Below, one piece after another: positions 7,451 to 7,602 of a DNA stretch of 7,602 bases; position 1 is the first letter of the stretch, and each line of letters starts with the position of its first letter. A model generated the notes under the pieces. That model was not told the DNA's origin and did no database searches. It saw only the letters and a list, made by a program, of their open reading frames with translations. Made by a program: the position numbers and the translations under genes. Source of the stretch: Gemmatimonadota bacterium (GTDB lineage: Bacteria; Gemmatimonadota; Gemmatimonadetes; Longimicrobiales; RSA9); the NCBI GenBank assembly GCA_016207445.1, contig JACQPS010000179.1, positions 1 through 7,602 of the forward strand, written 5' to 3'.

Positions 7451-7602
7451 CGGTACGGCAAACTGCGGTACCACGAACTGCGGTACCACGAACTGCGGTA
7501 CCACGAACTGCGGTACCACGAACTACGGTACCCCGAACTACGGAACCACGAACTGCGGTACCACGAACAGCGGTACCACGAACTGCGGTACCACGAACTG
7601 CG
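7451..7602. repeat. 15-bp minisatellite (at least 10 units) upstream of dnaE, running off the window
   Basis: Head-to-tail units of cggtaccacgaactg (plus strand) begin at 7451, 7466, 7481 and so on to 7586, and two more bases of an eleventh reach the edge. Five units are identical (7466, 7481, 7496, 7571, 7586). The others differ at one or two positions (7511, 7526, 7541, 7556), except the dnaE-proximal unit at 7451, which has three changes, as is typical of a decayed array end. Each normal unit contains the palindrome GGTACC (lost in the 7451 and 7541 units). There are no spacers, so this is not a CRISPR. The array ends 19 bp before the dnaE ATG and so fills the place where its promoter would be expected. 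On the minus strand one frame reads Ser-Ser-Trp-Tyr-Arg repeatedly without stops, in frame with dnaE. Copy number and function are unknown. Change by replication slippage is likely. Confidence 0.95.

Noticed and set aside
7451..7602. CRISPR array
   Set aside because: The 15-bp units are directly adjacent with no unique spacers and are shorter than CRISPR repeats.

Overview
The window is about two-thirds G+C and carries a single minus-strand run of housekeeping genes. Transcription runs from right to left: a 15-bp tandem repeat at the right edge, dnaE (replicative DNA polymerase alpha subunit), accA (acetyl-CoA carboxylase carboxyltransferase alpha), a PSP1/RicT (YaaT-type) gene, metG (methionyl-tRNA synthetase), a 270-bp non-coding gap holding a good sigma70-type promoter, and the first 34 codons of a further minus-strand gene that leaves the window at position 1. 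The long open frames on the plus strand and in other minus-strand frames are high-GC shadows.

Organism: this is a bacterial chromosome, judging by the C-family polymerase, the bacterial AccA and the PSP1 protein. The high G+C, the gene order dnaE-accA-PSP1-metG, and a following gene that begins like a membrane-anchored envelope (possibly M23 peptidase) protein suggest Gemmatimonadota or a similar Gram-negative soil or environmental lineage. That placement is inference from recall of gene neighbourhoods and was not tested. No sign of horizontal transfer, IS element, CRISPR, tRNA or rRNA was found.

Layout: 7451-7602 holds at least ten copies of a 15-bp unit containing GGTACC and runs off the edge. 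dnaE begins 19 bp from the array and has no visible Shine-Dalgarno. accA follows dnaE after 4 bp, ricT follows accA after 54 bp, and ricT and metG overlap by 4 bp (GTGA). This looks like one operon joining replication, membrane lipid synthesis, an Fe-S RNA-processing factor and translation. The gene after metG has its own promoter.

Nothing here amounts to a previously undescribed system. The points most worth a second look are the minisatellite in the dnaE upstream region, the in-frame openness of that repeat into dnaE, the unusual cysteine pattern of the RicT homologue, and the RFSKS form of the MetRS signature loop.
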